A stretch of 64,000 bases of DNA from Microbulbifer rhizosphaerae (GCF_014191725.1 NZ_JACHWZ010000015.1:1-64000), one strand, 5' to 3'; positions 44,001-52,123 are shown, counted from the stretch's first letter. Made by a program: numbers and translations. The notes: a model not told the origin generated them from the sequence alone.

Positions 44001-45228
44001 TGCCGCCGGGGTTGGGCGTGTTTTTGTCGATGATGCCGCCGCGGCGCTGCCAGCTTTCCAGATCGATGTCTGTGCTGGTTGCCCGGGCGATACCCTGATC
44101 AAACTGCCCATCGTAATTGACCGTGGTATAGAAAGCGTGAGCCACCCCCTTGTCCATCACCACATCGCCAGACCAGATTCCCTTGCTGCCGAGACCAAAT
44201 ACGCCACTGCTGTTTGGCTGCGGATAAAGCGCATCCTTGGCATCCACCCAATTGACCAAGTCATCTGACCACATATGGCCCCAGTGCATCATCCACTTGT
44301 AAGGACCATTGGGCGTGCGCTGGTAGAACAGGTGATAGCGCCCGTCCTTCTCCACCATACCGTGCGGCTCATTGGTCCAGTTGGCCGGTGGCATGGCGTG
44401 AATCCGGGGGCGGTGCAGGTCGTCGGCAAAGCGCGTCGCCGGCACCGCAATGGATGCCTGCCAGGACGCGCCGGCACCGGCTGCCGCTTCGTCCGCTATA
44501 TCGGTATCGCTGCGGGCCGCAGCGGTAATCCGGGTATCATCGTAGGCGGCATTGATGGCATTGACCTCAAACACCCCGTGGGACATCTGCGGTGCGTCGC
44601 TGCGCGCAATAATGAGTTGATTGGCGGAAGACCCTTGCAGCGGAGCTGCGCTTACCTGGCGCAGCGCAACCGGATCGCCGTTGAGAAACAGCTTCAGCGC
44701 CCCATTGTCGACCGCCGCTGCCACATGACTCCATTCATAGAGCGGAAACACATCCGGTGCCTGCAGGCGCTCAATGGCCCCGCCCAGGTTTACGTCCAGC
44801 CACCAATTGCCGTAGGTATCCATGCCCAGACGAAAACCGCGGTTGTCTTTCCAGCTATGGAGCAATGCAGAATTCTGGTGGGCACCTTCTACGGTGGAGG
44901 GGTAACTCTCCAGGGCAATCCAGGTGGAGACAGAGAAACTTTCCAACCCGTCCAGATTGAGTGGACCGGTTACCCAGGTGGAGTAACCGTCGGATCGGAA
45001 GGCATTGCCGAAAACGCCGGGTACCCGCTCCGGGGGATTGTCTTTGAGCTGCACGAAATAGTCGCCACCGGCACTGTTGCTCACTTGCGCAGTGCCATTT
45101 TCCTGATCGTAATTCAGAAACACTTGATCATCGGGCCCGGGCGAGGCCGGTTCACCTGCGTCGCAGGCGGGAATAGACAGTGTGCCGGCGACCACCAGAA
45201 GCGGGCCGACTATTATTTTTTTGATCAT
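41050..45228 (-). CDS. Large surface GH32 fructan hydrolase lipoprotein with accessory modules
   Basis: A 1392-residue lipoprotein (SIPAC, Cys 22). Order: LamG-like domain about 60-250, GH32 propeller about 270-560 and sandwich to about 760, two related beta modules about 770-960 (each opening with IxEGxExGxxITVxVxN), a C-terminal module about 990-1130, a BIG2 Ig-like domain about 1150-1225, and a second copy of the C-terminal module about 1235-1390. The nucleophile block reads NWTNEPHG (Glu 287 for Asp), as in the GH32 at 33692; RDP is intact. The terminal module is shared with the locus lipoprotein at 28329. Probably an outer-surface endo- or exo-fructanase. It is in one operon with pgi, 171 bases upstream. 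Confidence 0.88.
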   Translation of the reverse strand: MIKKIIVGPLLVVAGTLSIPACDAGEPASPGPDDQVFLNYDQENGTAQVSNSAGGDYFVQLKDNPPERVPGVFGNAFRSDGYSTWVTGPLNLDGLESFSVSTWIALESYPSTVEGAHQNSALLHSWKDNRGFRLGMDTYGNWWLDVNLGGAIERLQAPDVFPLYEWSHVAAAVDNGALKLFLNGDPVALRQVSAAPLQGSSANQLIIARSDAPQMSHGVFEVNAINAAYDDTRITAAARSDTDIADEAAAGAGASWQASIAVPATRFADDLHRPRIHAMPPANWTNEPHGMVEKDGRYHLFYQRTPNGPYKWMMHWGHMWSDDLVNWVDAKDALYPQPNSSGVFGLGSKGIWSGDVVMDKGVAHAFYTTVNYDGQFDQGIARATSTDIDLESWQRRGGIIDKNTPNPGGIADFRDPYLWRDGDRWHMLIGAAMGSAGGVEYYTTDDLDADNWQRAARPFSSLPFTEMDPSSAIWEMPVFEYIGEHNGVDKYALVVSPIGGSMRKNDAPFVRSVYWTGTWSLDGNGEGQFVPDSAEPKFLDLIHGHLSPAVARQNGEPVAIGIVDERSSSEMQNTQGWAHTFSLPRIWSLGDDGQTLWQRPHPQLQSLRDTAELQQWGVQTVNGELLLVDAGHLYELEVELAEPLAEQTFGFNLATSPDGDETTRIYLQGGTITIDKRQSSNNTAQEELRQYSADYDVAAFGAPQFLRLYVDHSVVTVFINDRAVFSNRIYPTRADSTGLSLFSDGDVALAEASWYPLRPISRNVGPSATLISDGHIGEGLESGERITVEIRNDLLLPDLDQAQWQLMNLPAGVDLGTITRIDDTHVELTLSGNASEDYDTDITNVVLDIPAAALQKSDRNIQAGGVVFTAELEPATSLTLSSGGTIREGSEDGAEITVRVENNSFSLPLDEAHWQLDGIPDGLGYTLVRVDSQTVKIQLTGQAADYDSDIDNISLTVDPAAFVHPDPELHGASPTGSGGVVFEAVSGSLVYDFESGDLGNWCLMSGSAFSQAAVVSDVQWHGGNFDHQGVFHLWGFAAEGDGATGLMRTGNFVLEGDGQIRMLISGGADSINLYAALRRTDDDADLIRATGHNSETYVEVVWDASAYIGEQLYIELQDSAQGGWGHINLDNLRVPVADSADGLMPSANVYPLETISAAPASLNLTQGETVQIALDLQPAFACSQPILWQSTDTSVATVGDGLVTAVASGSTTILAQSADATASTSIPVLVGAAPEAGDELHWDFENGDLSGWQLEGDAFNVADISTATTFWDGVPFNHQGQRHLWGFQDGGDGGIGRMISDEFLLGGDGRVCFLISGGNQPDALYLALERVADGAELMRTTGHDSEAYREHCFDAAAHIGERLRLQLVDNSSGGFGHINLDDVRIPLEGGGA

Positions 45229-45399
45229 CGCTGTTCACCTTTGAGGTTCGTTATTGTTATTGTGCCCCTCCCATCCACGCCACCCGGATTTCTATCCCTG
45301 AACCGGTTGATCGCCGGGGTGAGCGGGCACGGAATGCGATTTTGGTATAGCTCGAATCGCGGAATTCCCGGACGAGGATCCCTCCCGCCCGGCAAATTA

Positions 45400-47058
45400 T
45401 TATTTGGTGTTATTTTCAGACTGGGATTGCAGCGCGCGATATTGGGTAATCGCGGTATTGGTAGAAGTATCAAACACAGCAGTTTCGTCACCGGACATGG
45501 CCGCCAGCACATCACCACAGAGCTGTTTTCCCAGCTCTACACCCCACTGGTCGAAAGCGTTGATATCCCAGATCACACTTTGTACGTAGACCTTGTGCTC
45601 GTAGAGAGCGATCAGCGCACCGAGCGTTTTTGGCGTGAGTCTGTCCATCATCAACAGGTTGCTGGGGCGGTTGCCGGGCATGACTTTGGCCGGTGCCAGC
45701 GCTTGGGCCTCGGCATCCGAACAGCCGCTGTCGATGAACTCGCGCTTGGCCTGTGCCAGATCTTTGCCTGTCATCAGCGAGCGGCTTTGCGCCAGGCAGT
45801 TGGCCACCAGCAGGGGCTGGTGGCCCTCCGGGGATGCGGGATTTGTGAGCGGCAGAATGAAATCCACGGGGATCAGATGCGTGCCCTGATGCAACAGCTG
45901 GTGGAAAGAGTGCTGGCCGTTGGTGCCCGCATCCCCCCAGATGACCGGTGCGGTAGCGCCTGCAACCGGTTTGCCGTCGCGGGTGACACTTTTGCCATTG
46001 CTCTCCATTTCCAGCTGCTGCAGATAGGACGGCAGCAGGCGCAGATTGTGCGCGTAAGGAATGATGGCCTGGGTCTGTGCACCGAAGAAATTGCCGTACC
46101 AGACCCCGAGCAACCCCATGAGCACCGGCAGATTCCGTTCCAGCGGCGTGTCCGCAAAGTGCCGATCCATCTCTGCGGCGCCGGCGCGCAGATCGGCAAA
46201 AGCCTCACAGCCGAAGCGCAGCGCGATGGATATGCCAATCGCCGACCAGAAAGAATAGCGTCCGCCGACCCAGTCCCACATGGGGAACACCTGATCCGGG
46301 GCAACCCCAAATTCCCCGGCCCGTTCAGGCGCGGCCGTCACCGCTACGAAGTGACTGTCTATATCGCGCCCGCCGGCCGCCCCCCGCAGCCAGCTGCGCG
46401 CCGTCTGTGCATTGCGCAGGGTCTCCTGCGTAGTGAAGGTCTTGGAGGCGAGGACAAACAAAGTGGTCTCCGGGTCGCTGTCGGCGAGCGCCGTGGCGAT
46501 ATCCGCACCATCCACATTGGACACAAAGCGGGTGTCCAAGTGTGCGGTATGCGCTTGCAGTGCGCTGGCCACCATCTTTGGCCCCAGATCCGAACCGCCG
46601 ATGCCGATATTGACGACACGGGTGAAGGGGCGGCCGGAGTAGCCACAGCGATTACCACTGTGTACGCGCCGGACATAGTCGTCGATCCGTTCCGACACAC
46701 TCCGGGCCATGGCCGCGAACTCGACCGGCTCGCTGAGCCGCAAAGCCGTGTGCGCAGCCGCACGCCCCTCGGTATTGTTCACCGGCGCGCCGGCGATCAG
46801 CTCGCGAATCCGCTCCGCCATCTGGCGGCGACTGGCCAGGTCCATCAACTGCCGCAGTGCCTGCGCATCGATCAGGTTCTTTGACATGTCGAGCGTGATA
46901 CCCGCGGCGCTGAAGGTGAACCTGGTCGCACGCTCCGGATCCGCCTCGAACAACTGCTCCAGACTCGCAGTCCTGAGGCGCCCAGCCTCCCGGGCAATCG
47001 CCCCCTGTTCGGTCAACCGTGACGATGCTCTATCGCTTTCCTCGTGACATTCATTCAT
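45400..47058 (-). CDS. pgi: Glucose-6-phosphate isomerase
   Basis: A 552-residue Pgi interconverting fructose-6-phosphate and glucose-6-phosphate. Marks are VVNIGIGGSDLGP, the MWDWVGGRYSFWSAIG signature, the catalytic His region in GQHSFHQLLHQGT, and the active-site Lys in IWDINAFDQWGVELGK. I place the start at 47058, where GGGGAGAACAAT precedes ATG; the open frame to 47118 lacks such a site. A LacI-type operator lies 100 bases upstream, tying pgi to the fructan regulon. This makes sense because fructose enters as fructose-6-phosphate and must be converted for glucose-6-phosphate-based pathways. Confidence 0.95.
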   Translation of the reverse strand: MNECHEESDRASSRLTEQGAIAREAGRLRTASLEQLFEADPERATRFTFSAAGITLDMSKNLIDAQALRQLMDLASRRQMAERIRELIAGAPVNNTEGRAAAHTALRLSEPVEFAAMARSVSERIDDYVRRVHSGNRCGYSGRPFTRVVNIGIGGSDLGPKMVASALQAHTAHLDTRFVSNVDGADIATALADSDPETTLFVLASKTFTTQETLRNAQTARSWLRGAAGGRDIDSHFVAVTAAPERAGEFGVAPDQVFPMWDWVGGRYSFWSAIGISIALRFGCEAFADLRAGAAEMDRHFADTPLERNLPVLMGLLGVWYGNFFGAQTQAIIPYAHNLRLLPSYLQQLEMESNGKSVTRDGKPVAGATAPVIWGDAGTNGQHSFHQLLHQGTHLIPVDFILPLTNPASPEGHQPLLVANCLAQSRSLMTGKDLAQAKREFIDSGCSDAEAQALAPAKVMPGNRPSNLLMMDRLTPKTLGALIALYEHKVYVQSVIWDINAFDQWGVELGKQLCGDVLAAMSGDETAVFDTSTNTAITQYRALQSQSENNTK

Positions 47059-47157
47059 ATTGTTCTCCCCGGCCAGCCGCGCCATAAGCTGGCCTTTTTG
47101 TTCAAAGAAACCGCTCACAGACCGGTATCCGGGTACACCCGGAATCCATCAACAAAA

Positions 47158-47173
47158 TGTCTATCGTTAGACA
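47158..47173. promoter_or_regulatory. LacI-type operator, pgi-GH32 operon
   Basis: TGTCTATCGTTAGACA, the best-formed copy in the window (arms TGTCTA/TAGACA with CG at the centre as in LacI-family sites). It overlaps by one base a minus-strand TATTAT -10 box at 47173-47178. The -35 is weak. Confidence 0.8.
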
Positions 47174-47201
47174 TAATATTGCAAAAATAACTCCGCGAGA
47201 A
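47173..47201 (-). promoter_or_regulatory. Promoter of the pgi-GH32 operon
   Basis: Minus-strand TATTAT (47173-47178), with a poor -35 candidate TTCTCG 17 bases upstream. Supported mainly by the operator placement seen at the other two promoters. Confidence 0.45.
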
Positions 47202-47346
47202 GCCCAAAGGGTATTCGCCAGAAATGAGTTAAGCGCCCCAATTTAGGGAAGCCCGCCCCAACAGGACCCCTAGGCTTTACCGTAGATGTACAGTGCGAGC
47301 TACAAAAAGGCGATTTTGCACTACCGCTCTGTAATTTTCGATAAAA

Positions 47347-48126
47347 CTACTCGAACCGGGAGAAATCCGCCGGCCGCTTTTCCATAAAGGCGGTGGCCGC
47401 CTCCTTGAACTCCTCCGACGCCAGGCGCTTCTGGAAGTATCCGGCCTCCCGCTCGATCACTTCCATTCCGGCGGAATGGGTACCCTGGCGCAACAGCTGT
47501 TTGGTGAGGCGCACCGCTTCGGGGGCTTTTTTTGCGAGTTCGCCGGCAGCAGCGCGCGCCATGTCCAAAGCTTCGCTGGCGGGCACTACGGCGTTGCAGA
47601 TGCCGAGCTCCACCGCCTCGTCCGCGCCGAATTTTTTGCCCAGCAGCAGGAGTTCGGAAGCCTTCACGTGCCCCATCAGCCGGGGCAGGAAGTAGCTGGA
47701 AGCGTACTCCGGGCAAAGGCCGAGGTTAACGAAGGGCATCTGGAACACGGCGTCGTCGCCGGCGAAGGCCATATCGCAGTGCAGCAGCATGGTGGTGCCT
47801 ATGCCGACGGCGGGGCCGTTGACGGCGGCCACCACCGGTTTCGGGAAGTTGTAGAGGGCGACCAAGAATTGGAAGACCGGCGATTCTTCGCTGGAGGCGG
47901 AGCCGCCGAGGAAATCCGTCAGGTCGTTGCCGCTGGTGAACACGCCCTCGGTGCCGGAGAGGACCACGGCGCGAACTTCGATATTGCCCGCGGCGCTGTT
48001 GAGCAGTTCGGCCAGGGCGCTGTACATGGCCATGGTGAGGGCATTCTTGCGCTCGGGGCGGTTGATGGTGATTTCCAGTACGCGGTCTGTGACCTGGGAC
48101 TGGATTTCTGCGCATGGGGTTTGCAT
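47347..48126 (-). CDS. Enoyl-CoA hydratase/isomerase family protein
   Basis: A 259-residue crotonase-fold enzyme. The oxyanion-hole strand GTEGVFTSGNDLTDF, the AVNGPAVGIGTTMLLHCDMAFAGD block and a Glu (LCPEYASSYFLPRL) at a catalytic position match the enoyl-CoA hydratase/PaaG isomerase group. The single Glu in that place is more typical of delta-isomerase-like members, so hydratase versus isomerase activity is open. Good ribosome site (GGAGAAG). Monocistronic, with a REP-like palindrome upstream. Confidence 0.88.
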   Translation of the reverse strand: MQTPCAEIQSQVTDRVLEITINRPERKNALTMAMYSALAELLNSAAGNIEVRAVVLSGTEGVFTSGNDLTDFLGGSASSEESPVFQFLVALYNFPKPVVAAVNGPAVGIGTTMLLHCDMAFAGDDAVFQMPFVNLGLCPEYASSYFLPRLMGHVKASELLLLGKKFGADEAVELGICNAVVPASEALDMARAAAGELAKKAPEAVRLTKQLLRQGTHSAGMEVIEREAGYFQKRLASEEFKEAATAFMEKRPADFSRFE

Positions 48127-48177
48127 GGGCTTCTCCGGATTACAAAGATAAGCAGGTTGGCCTGGGTATCGGCACCC

Positions 48178-48247
48178 TGTAGGAGCGGCGGGGCGGCCAT
48201 CCGCCGCTGGCCGCGATCAGTCTGCACTACGAAGCGAGGCCGCTCCT
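48178..48247. repeat. REP-like palindrome, copy E (truncated right arm)
   Basis: TGTAGGAGCGGCGGGGCGGCC on the left, then GCCGCTCCTC on the right, missing the final ACA. The middle carries the same CGGGGCGGCCATCCGCCG insertion type found in copies B and F. Confidence 0.75.
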
Positions 48248-48294
48248 CAAAGACACCCATATTAGCCACTGCCACAGCCCGCACGAGGGCCGAT

Positions 48295-49218
48295 TCAACC
48301 AGATTGGCTAACCGAATCTCTGCGCAGCGGCTGGCACATGCAGTGTACGCCGCCGCCGCCGGGGGTGATCATGGAGATATCGGGGTCTATCACCTCCAGG
48401 CCGTGGGCGCGGCACTTCTCCGCCAGCCCCTTATTGGCGCTGGGCAGCATTACACGGTCATTGCCCAGAGCCACCACGTTCACCCCCAGTTCCAGCACCT
48501 GCGGGAAGGGAATATCGATGATCTCGATATTGCGGCTCCTGAACCACTGCACCAGCTCCGGTTCCACCGCATCCACACAGATGGCGGCGAGTTTTTCCGC
48601 AAGCATGGCCACCATGACGTCGATATGCAGGAAGAAGGGGTCGAACTGGTAGCCTTTTACTTCCCAACCCTCTTTTTCCACCCAGCGCTTCATCTGCTGG
48701 AATCCCTGGGGGCTGGTGCGCTCGCCGGAGTAGCCACAGAGGATGATGCCGGGTTCCAACACCATGAAGTCCCCTCCCTCCAGGGAACCAGCGGTGATCA
48801 CGTCGTAGATGGGAATATCCAACTCCGCGTACTTTTTCACGATCGGCACCCATTCGCCGCGGCGCCAGGGGCTGTACAGTTGGGTCACGATAGGGCCCCA
48901 GGGAGTCATTACTGAAGAGTCGCGACCGTAAATCTGGTAGGGCAGATTGCTGTCCGGCGGAATAAGGTGGGTGTTGACCCCGGCGTGGCGGTAGGCGTCA
49001 AGCATTTCCGCGTGTTGGGCGGCGGCCACCTTGTGGTCGAACACAAGCCCCAGGCGCTCGGCACGGCGGGCACTGGCATTGCCGGTGCGCCAACTGAAGT
49101 TATCCACCGGGCCGATCAGCACGTCGCGCAGCAGGCCGTATTCAGAGTCCATGCCCCACTTTTCAAGCGGTTTGGTGCCGCCCTCTTCTTTGCGGCGGCG
49201 GAGAGTGAATTCTTTCAT
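48295..49218 (-). CDS. DDAH/amidinotransferase-family enzyme
   Basis: A 307-residue guanidine-modifying enzyme of the pentein fold. Conserved pieces are YGLLRDVLIGPVDNF near the start, YGRDSSVMTPWGP, GSLEGGDFMVLEPG, the catalytic His segment FFLHIDVMVAML and the catalytic Cys in GGGGVHCMCQPLRRD near the end. Family members hydrolyse methylated arginine or transfer amidino groups; the exact substrate is not determined by sequence. It neighbours an M20 carbamoylase-type hydrolase and tryptophan dioxygenase, suggesting an amino-acid or nitrogen-salvage region. Confidence 0.85.
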   Translation of the reverse strand: MKEFTLRRRKEEGGTKPLEKWGMDSEYGLLRDVLIGPVDNFSWRTGNASARRAERLGLVFDHKVAAAQHAEMLDAYRHAGVNTHLIPPDSNLPYQIYGRDSSVMTPWGPIVTQLYSPWRRGEWVPIVKKYAELDIPIYDVITAGSLEGGDFMVLEPGIILCGYSGERTSPQGFQQMKRWVEKEGWEVKGYQFDPFFLHIDVMVAMLAEKLAAICVDAVEPELVQWFRSRNIEIIDIPFPQVLELGVNVVALGNDRVMLPSANKGLAEKCRAHGLEVIDPDISMITPGGGGVHCMCQPLRRDSVSQSG

Positions 49219-49315
49219 TTATTTTCGTTCCGGATTCGTTTTCGGTGGTTTGGGGCGGGCTTGCGCACGCTGGCGGAGCTGGAGCTCCGCGGTCCCGGGG
49301 GGCCCTCTCCCCCGG

Positions 49316-49341
49316 CCCCTCTCCCGCAAGCGGGAGAGGGG
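49316..49341. repeat. CCCTCTCCC-type inverted repeat
   Basis: Perfect 12-bp arms CCCCTCTCCCGC/GCGGGAGAGGGG with an AA loop, four bases past the stop of the M20 hydrolase gene, where it may also end or protect the transcript. Confidence 0.8.
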
Positions 49342-49344
49342 AGA

Positions 49345-50601
49345 CTAGGAAGCGGTGCCGGCGCGGGCCAGCATGGCCTGCAGCAACACGTTACAGCCGG
49401 CCTCCAGGTGGTCCGGTTCGGCGGATTCGGCCTCGTTGTGGGAGAGGCCTCCGGCGCAGGGTACGAAGATCATCGACACCGGTGCCACGCGAGAGACGTA
49501 GACCGAGTCGTGACCGGCCCCGGAGACCATTTTCCGGTGGCTGCAGCCCAGGGCTTTGGCCGCGTCGTCCACGGCTTCGATGCACTGGGAATCGAAGACC
49601 ACCGGCGGCGAGTGCCACTCCTCGCGCACATCGATTGCGACTCCGGTGGCCTCCTCGACCTGGTCCGCCATGCGGTAAAGGGTCCGGTGAAGGTGCTCCA
49701 ACCCCTCTGGCTGCGGGTGGCGCAGGTCAAGCGCCAGCGCGACCTTTTCCGGTACCGTGTTGCGGCTGCCGGGCTCGGCGCGCAGATCGCCGCAGGTCAT
49801 ACGTGCGTCGTCGCTGTAGGCCTTCACTTCGCTGTAGAGGCGCTCGCACAACAGCGCCAGTGCCTGCACCGGATCGCGACGATCGGCCATGGGCGTGGGG
49901 CCCGCGTGGCAGGGTGTGCCGTGGAAGGTGACGTCGTACCAACGGATGCCCTGGACGCCGGTGACCACGCCGATCACCTCGTTCTTTTTTTCCAGTATCG
50001 GGCCCTGCTCGATATGTACCTCGAAGGCGGCGGCTATGGGCTTGGGCTCGGCGGGTTCCTCGCCCAGGTAGCCGATACGCCTCAGCTCTTCACCGATGGT
50101 GGCACCGGATTTGTCCGCTCGGCCGTGGCCGTATTCGAGGCTGAACTCGCCGGCCCAGACGCCGGAGCCGATCATCGCAGGAGAGAAGCGCGCGCCCTCC
50201 TCGTTGGTCCACACCACCAGTTCCAGCGATGCCCGGGTTCGCACACCCTGGTCCTCCAGGGTGCGCAACACTTCCAGCCCGGCGAGCACGCCGTAGACCC
50301 CGTCGAACTTGCCCCCTGTGGGCTGGGTATCCAGGTGCGAACCGGTGACCACCGGCGGCGCGTCCGGCTCGCTGCCGGCGCGACGGACGAAGATATTGCC
50401 CATGCGGTCGATGCGGACCTCGCAGCCGATCTCGCGGCACCACTGCAAAAACAGGTCGCGCCCCTGTTTGTCCTCATCGGTCAATGCCTGGCGGTTGCAG
50501 CCGCCGGCGGGGGTGGCGCCGATACGGGCCATTTCCATCAGGCTGGCCCACAGGCGGGCGCCATCGATTCGCAGGGATTGCGCAGTATTTTCCATTCGCA
50601 T
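49345..50601 (-). CDS. M20-family amidohydrolase (allantoate/N-carbamoyl-amino-acid hydrolase type)
   Basis: A 418-residue zinc amidase of the hydantoinase/carbamoylase group. Metal ligands are visible in VTGSHLDTQPTGGKFDGVYG, WTNEEGARF, AFEVHIEQGP and the terminal LSHNEAE; the lid helices are in the middle, as usual. Members split N-carbamoyl amino acids, ureidoglycolate precursors or allantoate; the substrate here is unassigned. It is divergent from the tryptophan dioxygenase gene and 126 bases upstream of the DDAH-like gene on the same strand. The start could be the ATG at 50601 or at 50595. Confidence 0.88.
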   Translation of the reverse strand: MRMENTAQSLRIDGARLWASLMEMARIGATPAGGCNRQALTDEDKQGRDLFLQWCREIGCEVRIDRMGNIFVRRAGSEPDAPPVVTGSHLDTQPTGGKFDGVYGVLAGLEVLRTLEDQGVRTRASLELVVWTNEEGARFSPAMIGSGVWAGEFSLEYGHGRADKSGATIGEELRRIGYLGEEPAEPKPIAAAFEVHIEQGPILEKKNEVIGVVTGVQGIRWYDVTFHGTPCHAGPTPMADRRDPVQALALLCERLYSEVKAYSDDARMTCGDLRAEPGSRNTVPEKVALALDLRHPQPEGLEHLHRTLYRMADQVEEATGVAIDVREEWHSPPVVFDSQCIEAVDDAAKALGCSHRKMVSGAGHDSVYVSRVAPVSMIFVPCAGGLSHNEAESAEPDHLEAGCNVLLQAMLARAGTAS

Positions 50602-50722
50602 GGTTCCAGACCTTATAATGGCACCAATATTAATGTGTTTTCCGCAATTTTATTTTTGAAGCGGGCGGTTTAAAGAGCGGTTTATTTCGCCGTCACTCGC
50701 TTCTTGAGCAGGTTCTTTCCCT

Positions 50723-51505
50723 ATGACCGTTACCTACAGTTCCTACCTAAAAGTAGACGAGCTGCTGCAGTGCCAACAGCCTCTGTCCGAGGGACCCGAG
50801 CACGACGAGCTGCTGTTTATCGTGATTCACCAGAGCTACGAATTGTGGTTCAAGCAGCTGCTGCACGAGCTGGACTTTCTCGTGCGCCTGTTCAACGGCG
50901 GCGAACGCAACCGTGCGCTGCACACCCTGAAGCGGGTGGAAACCATCTACCACACCCTGATCCAGCAGGTGGACATCCTGGAGACACTGACCCCGCTGGA
51001 ATTCATGTCTTTCCGCGATCGCCTGGCGAGTGCCAGTGGCTTCCAGTCATTCCAGTTCCGCGAGCTGGAATTCCTGTTCGGCGCCAAGGACCCGAAGAAG
51101 CTGGAAAACTACAAGCCGGGCTCGGAGCACTACCAGCGGCTGGAGAGGCGCCTGCAGGCGCCAACCCTGTGGGACGCCTTTTTGAACTTCCTCGCCCAGG
51201 AGGGGCACGAGATTCCCCTGAGCGAACTGGAGCGGGATTTCAGTCGGGTGACGGAGCCCTCACGGGCAGTGCAGAAGGTGTTGATCGACGTGTACCGCAA
51301 CGATCCGCTGGTGAGCGAGATCTGCGAAGCGCTGGTGGATATCGACGCCTCACTGCAGCAGTGGCGCTACCGCCATGTGAAAATGGTGGAGCGCACCATC
51401 GGCAGCAAGATGGGCACCGGCGGTTCCAGCGGTGTGGGCTACCTGCAGAGCACGCTGTTCAAGCCGGTGTTTCCGGATCTGTGGGCGATTCGGGCAGAGC
51501 TTTAA
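50723..51505 (+). CDS. kynA: Tryptophan 2,3-dioxygenase
   Basis: A 260-residue heme dioxygenase starting the kynurenine route of tryptophan breakdown. The all-helical TDO pattern is clear: YSSYLKVDELLQCQ at the start, HDELLFIVIHQSYELWFKQLLHE (distal site), FQSFQFRELEFLFG, and the heme-ligand region WRYRHVKMVERTIGSKMGTG near the end. It is slightly shorter than many family members. No other kyn gene is in the window. Ends before a REP-like palindrome and a bidirectional terminator. Confidence 0.93.
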   Translation: MTVTYSSYLKVDELLQCQQPLSEGPEHDELLFIVIHQSYELWFKQLLHELDFLVRLFNGGERNRALHTLKRVETIYHTLIQQVDILETLTPLEFMSFRDRLASASGFQSFQFRELEFLFGAKDPKKLENYKPGSEHYQRLERRLQAPTLWDAFLNFLAQEGHEIPLSELERDFSRVTEPSRAVQKVLIDVYRNDPLVSEICEALVDIDASLQQWRYRHVKMVERTIGSKMGTGGSSGVGYLQSTLFKPVFPDLWAIRAEL

Positions 51506-51538
51506 TTCGGGGTCGGAGACCCGCAATGATTGTGCGCA

Positions 51539-51629
51539 GTAGGAGCGGCCGCTGGCCGCGATCGGATTGCGCTTACGAAGCAGAGATCGATCGCGGCTAT
51601 GGGCGGCTGACCGCCCCGCCGCTCCTACA
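51539..51629. repeat. REP-like palindrome, copy F
   Basis: GTAGGAGCGGCCGCTGGCCGCGATCGG on the left; the right arm has the GGGCGGCTGACCGCCCC insertion before GCCGCTCCTACA. Same subtype as copy B. Confidence 0.85.
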
Positions 51630-51653
51630 GGGAGAGGGTGATATTGGCGGTAT

Positions 51654-51684
51654 AAAAAAAAGCCAGCGCGTAGCTGGCTTTTTT
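51654..51684. terminator. Bidirectional rho-independent terminator
   Basis: AGCCAGC/GCTGGCT stem with A-run left and T-run right. Serves kynA from the left and the ExbD gene from the right. Confidence 0.85.
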
Positions 51685-51700
51685 CGTGTCCGCCGGAGGA

Positions 51701-52123
51701 TCAGTCCTCGTAAGGCACCAGGGAGACCTGGATTCCGGAGCTCACTTCCTTGGCCGCGTCGGCAATCTGCACATAAGCGTCCGCGCTGGACTTGTTGTGT
51801 GCGCGCACAATGACGATGGCCTGCGGGTTTTCCGCGAACAGCTGGGCGATACGGGCACGGACCGCGCGGCTGTCGATGCGGGTGGTGCCCATCCAGATCT
51901 CGTCGGTGGCGTTCACCGTCAGCAGGATGTTCTGCTTGTCGTCATTCGGAGGAGTTTCCTGGGTCTGATCCGGATCGGGGACGTTCACATCCAGCGCCTT
52001 CTCTTTAACAAAGGACGCCGTCACGATAAAGAAGATCAGCATGATAAATACGACGTCCAACATGGGCGTCAGGTCGATATCGGCTTTTTCCTCTTCTACA
52101 GCCTTACCGCGTCGTCTACTCAT
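51701..52123 (-). CDS. Orphan ExbD/TolR-type protein
   Basis: A 140-residue biopolymer-transport protein. A short cytoplasmic N-terminus leads into one membrane helix about 20-40 with the proton-binding Asp 23 (LTPMLDVVFIMLIFFIV), then a periplasmic domain about 50-140 with NILLTVNATDEIWMG and AIVIVRAHNKSSADAYVQI. It pairs with an ExbB/TolQ in energy coupling, but no exbB is adjacent. The window's only channel-type partner is 37 kb away and has its own ExbD-like VWA proteins. Single gene with weak ribosome site. Confidence 0.92.
   Translation of the reverse strand: MSRRRGKAVEEEKADIDLTPMLDVVFIMLIFFIVTASFVKEKALDVNVPDPDQTQETPPNDDKQNILLTVNATDEIWMGTTRIDSRAVRARIAQLFAENPQAIVIVRAHNKSSADAYVQIADAAKEVSSGIQVSLVPYED

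Noticed and set aside
44275..46884. Long plus-strand open frame opposite the GH32 and pgi genes
   Set aside because: It crosses two real genes on the other strand; no domain or ribosome site.
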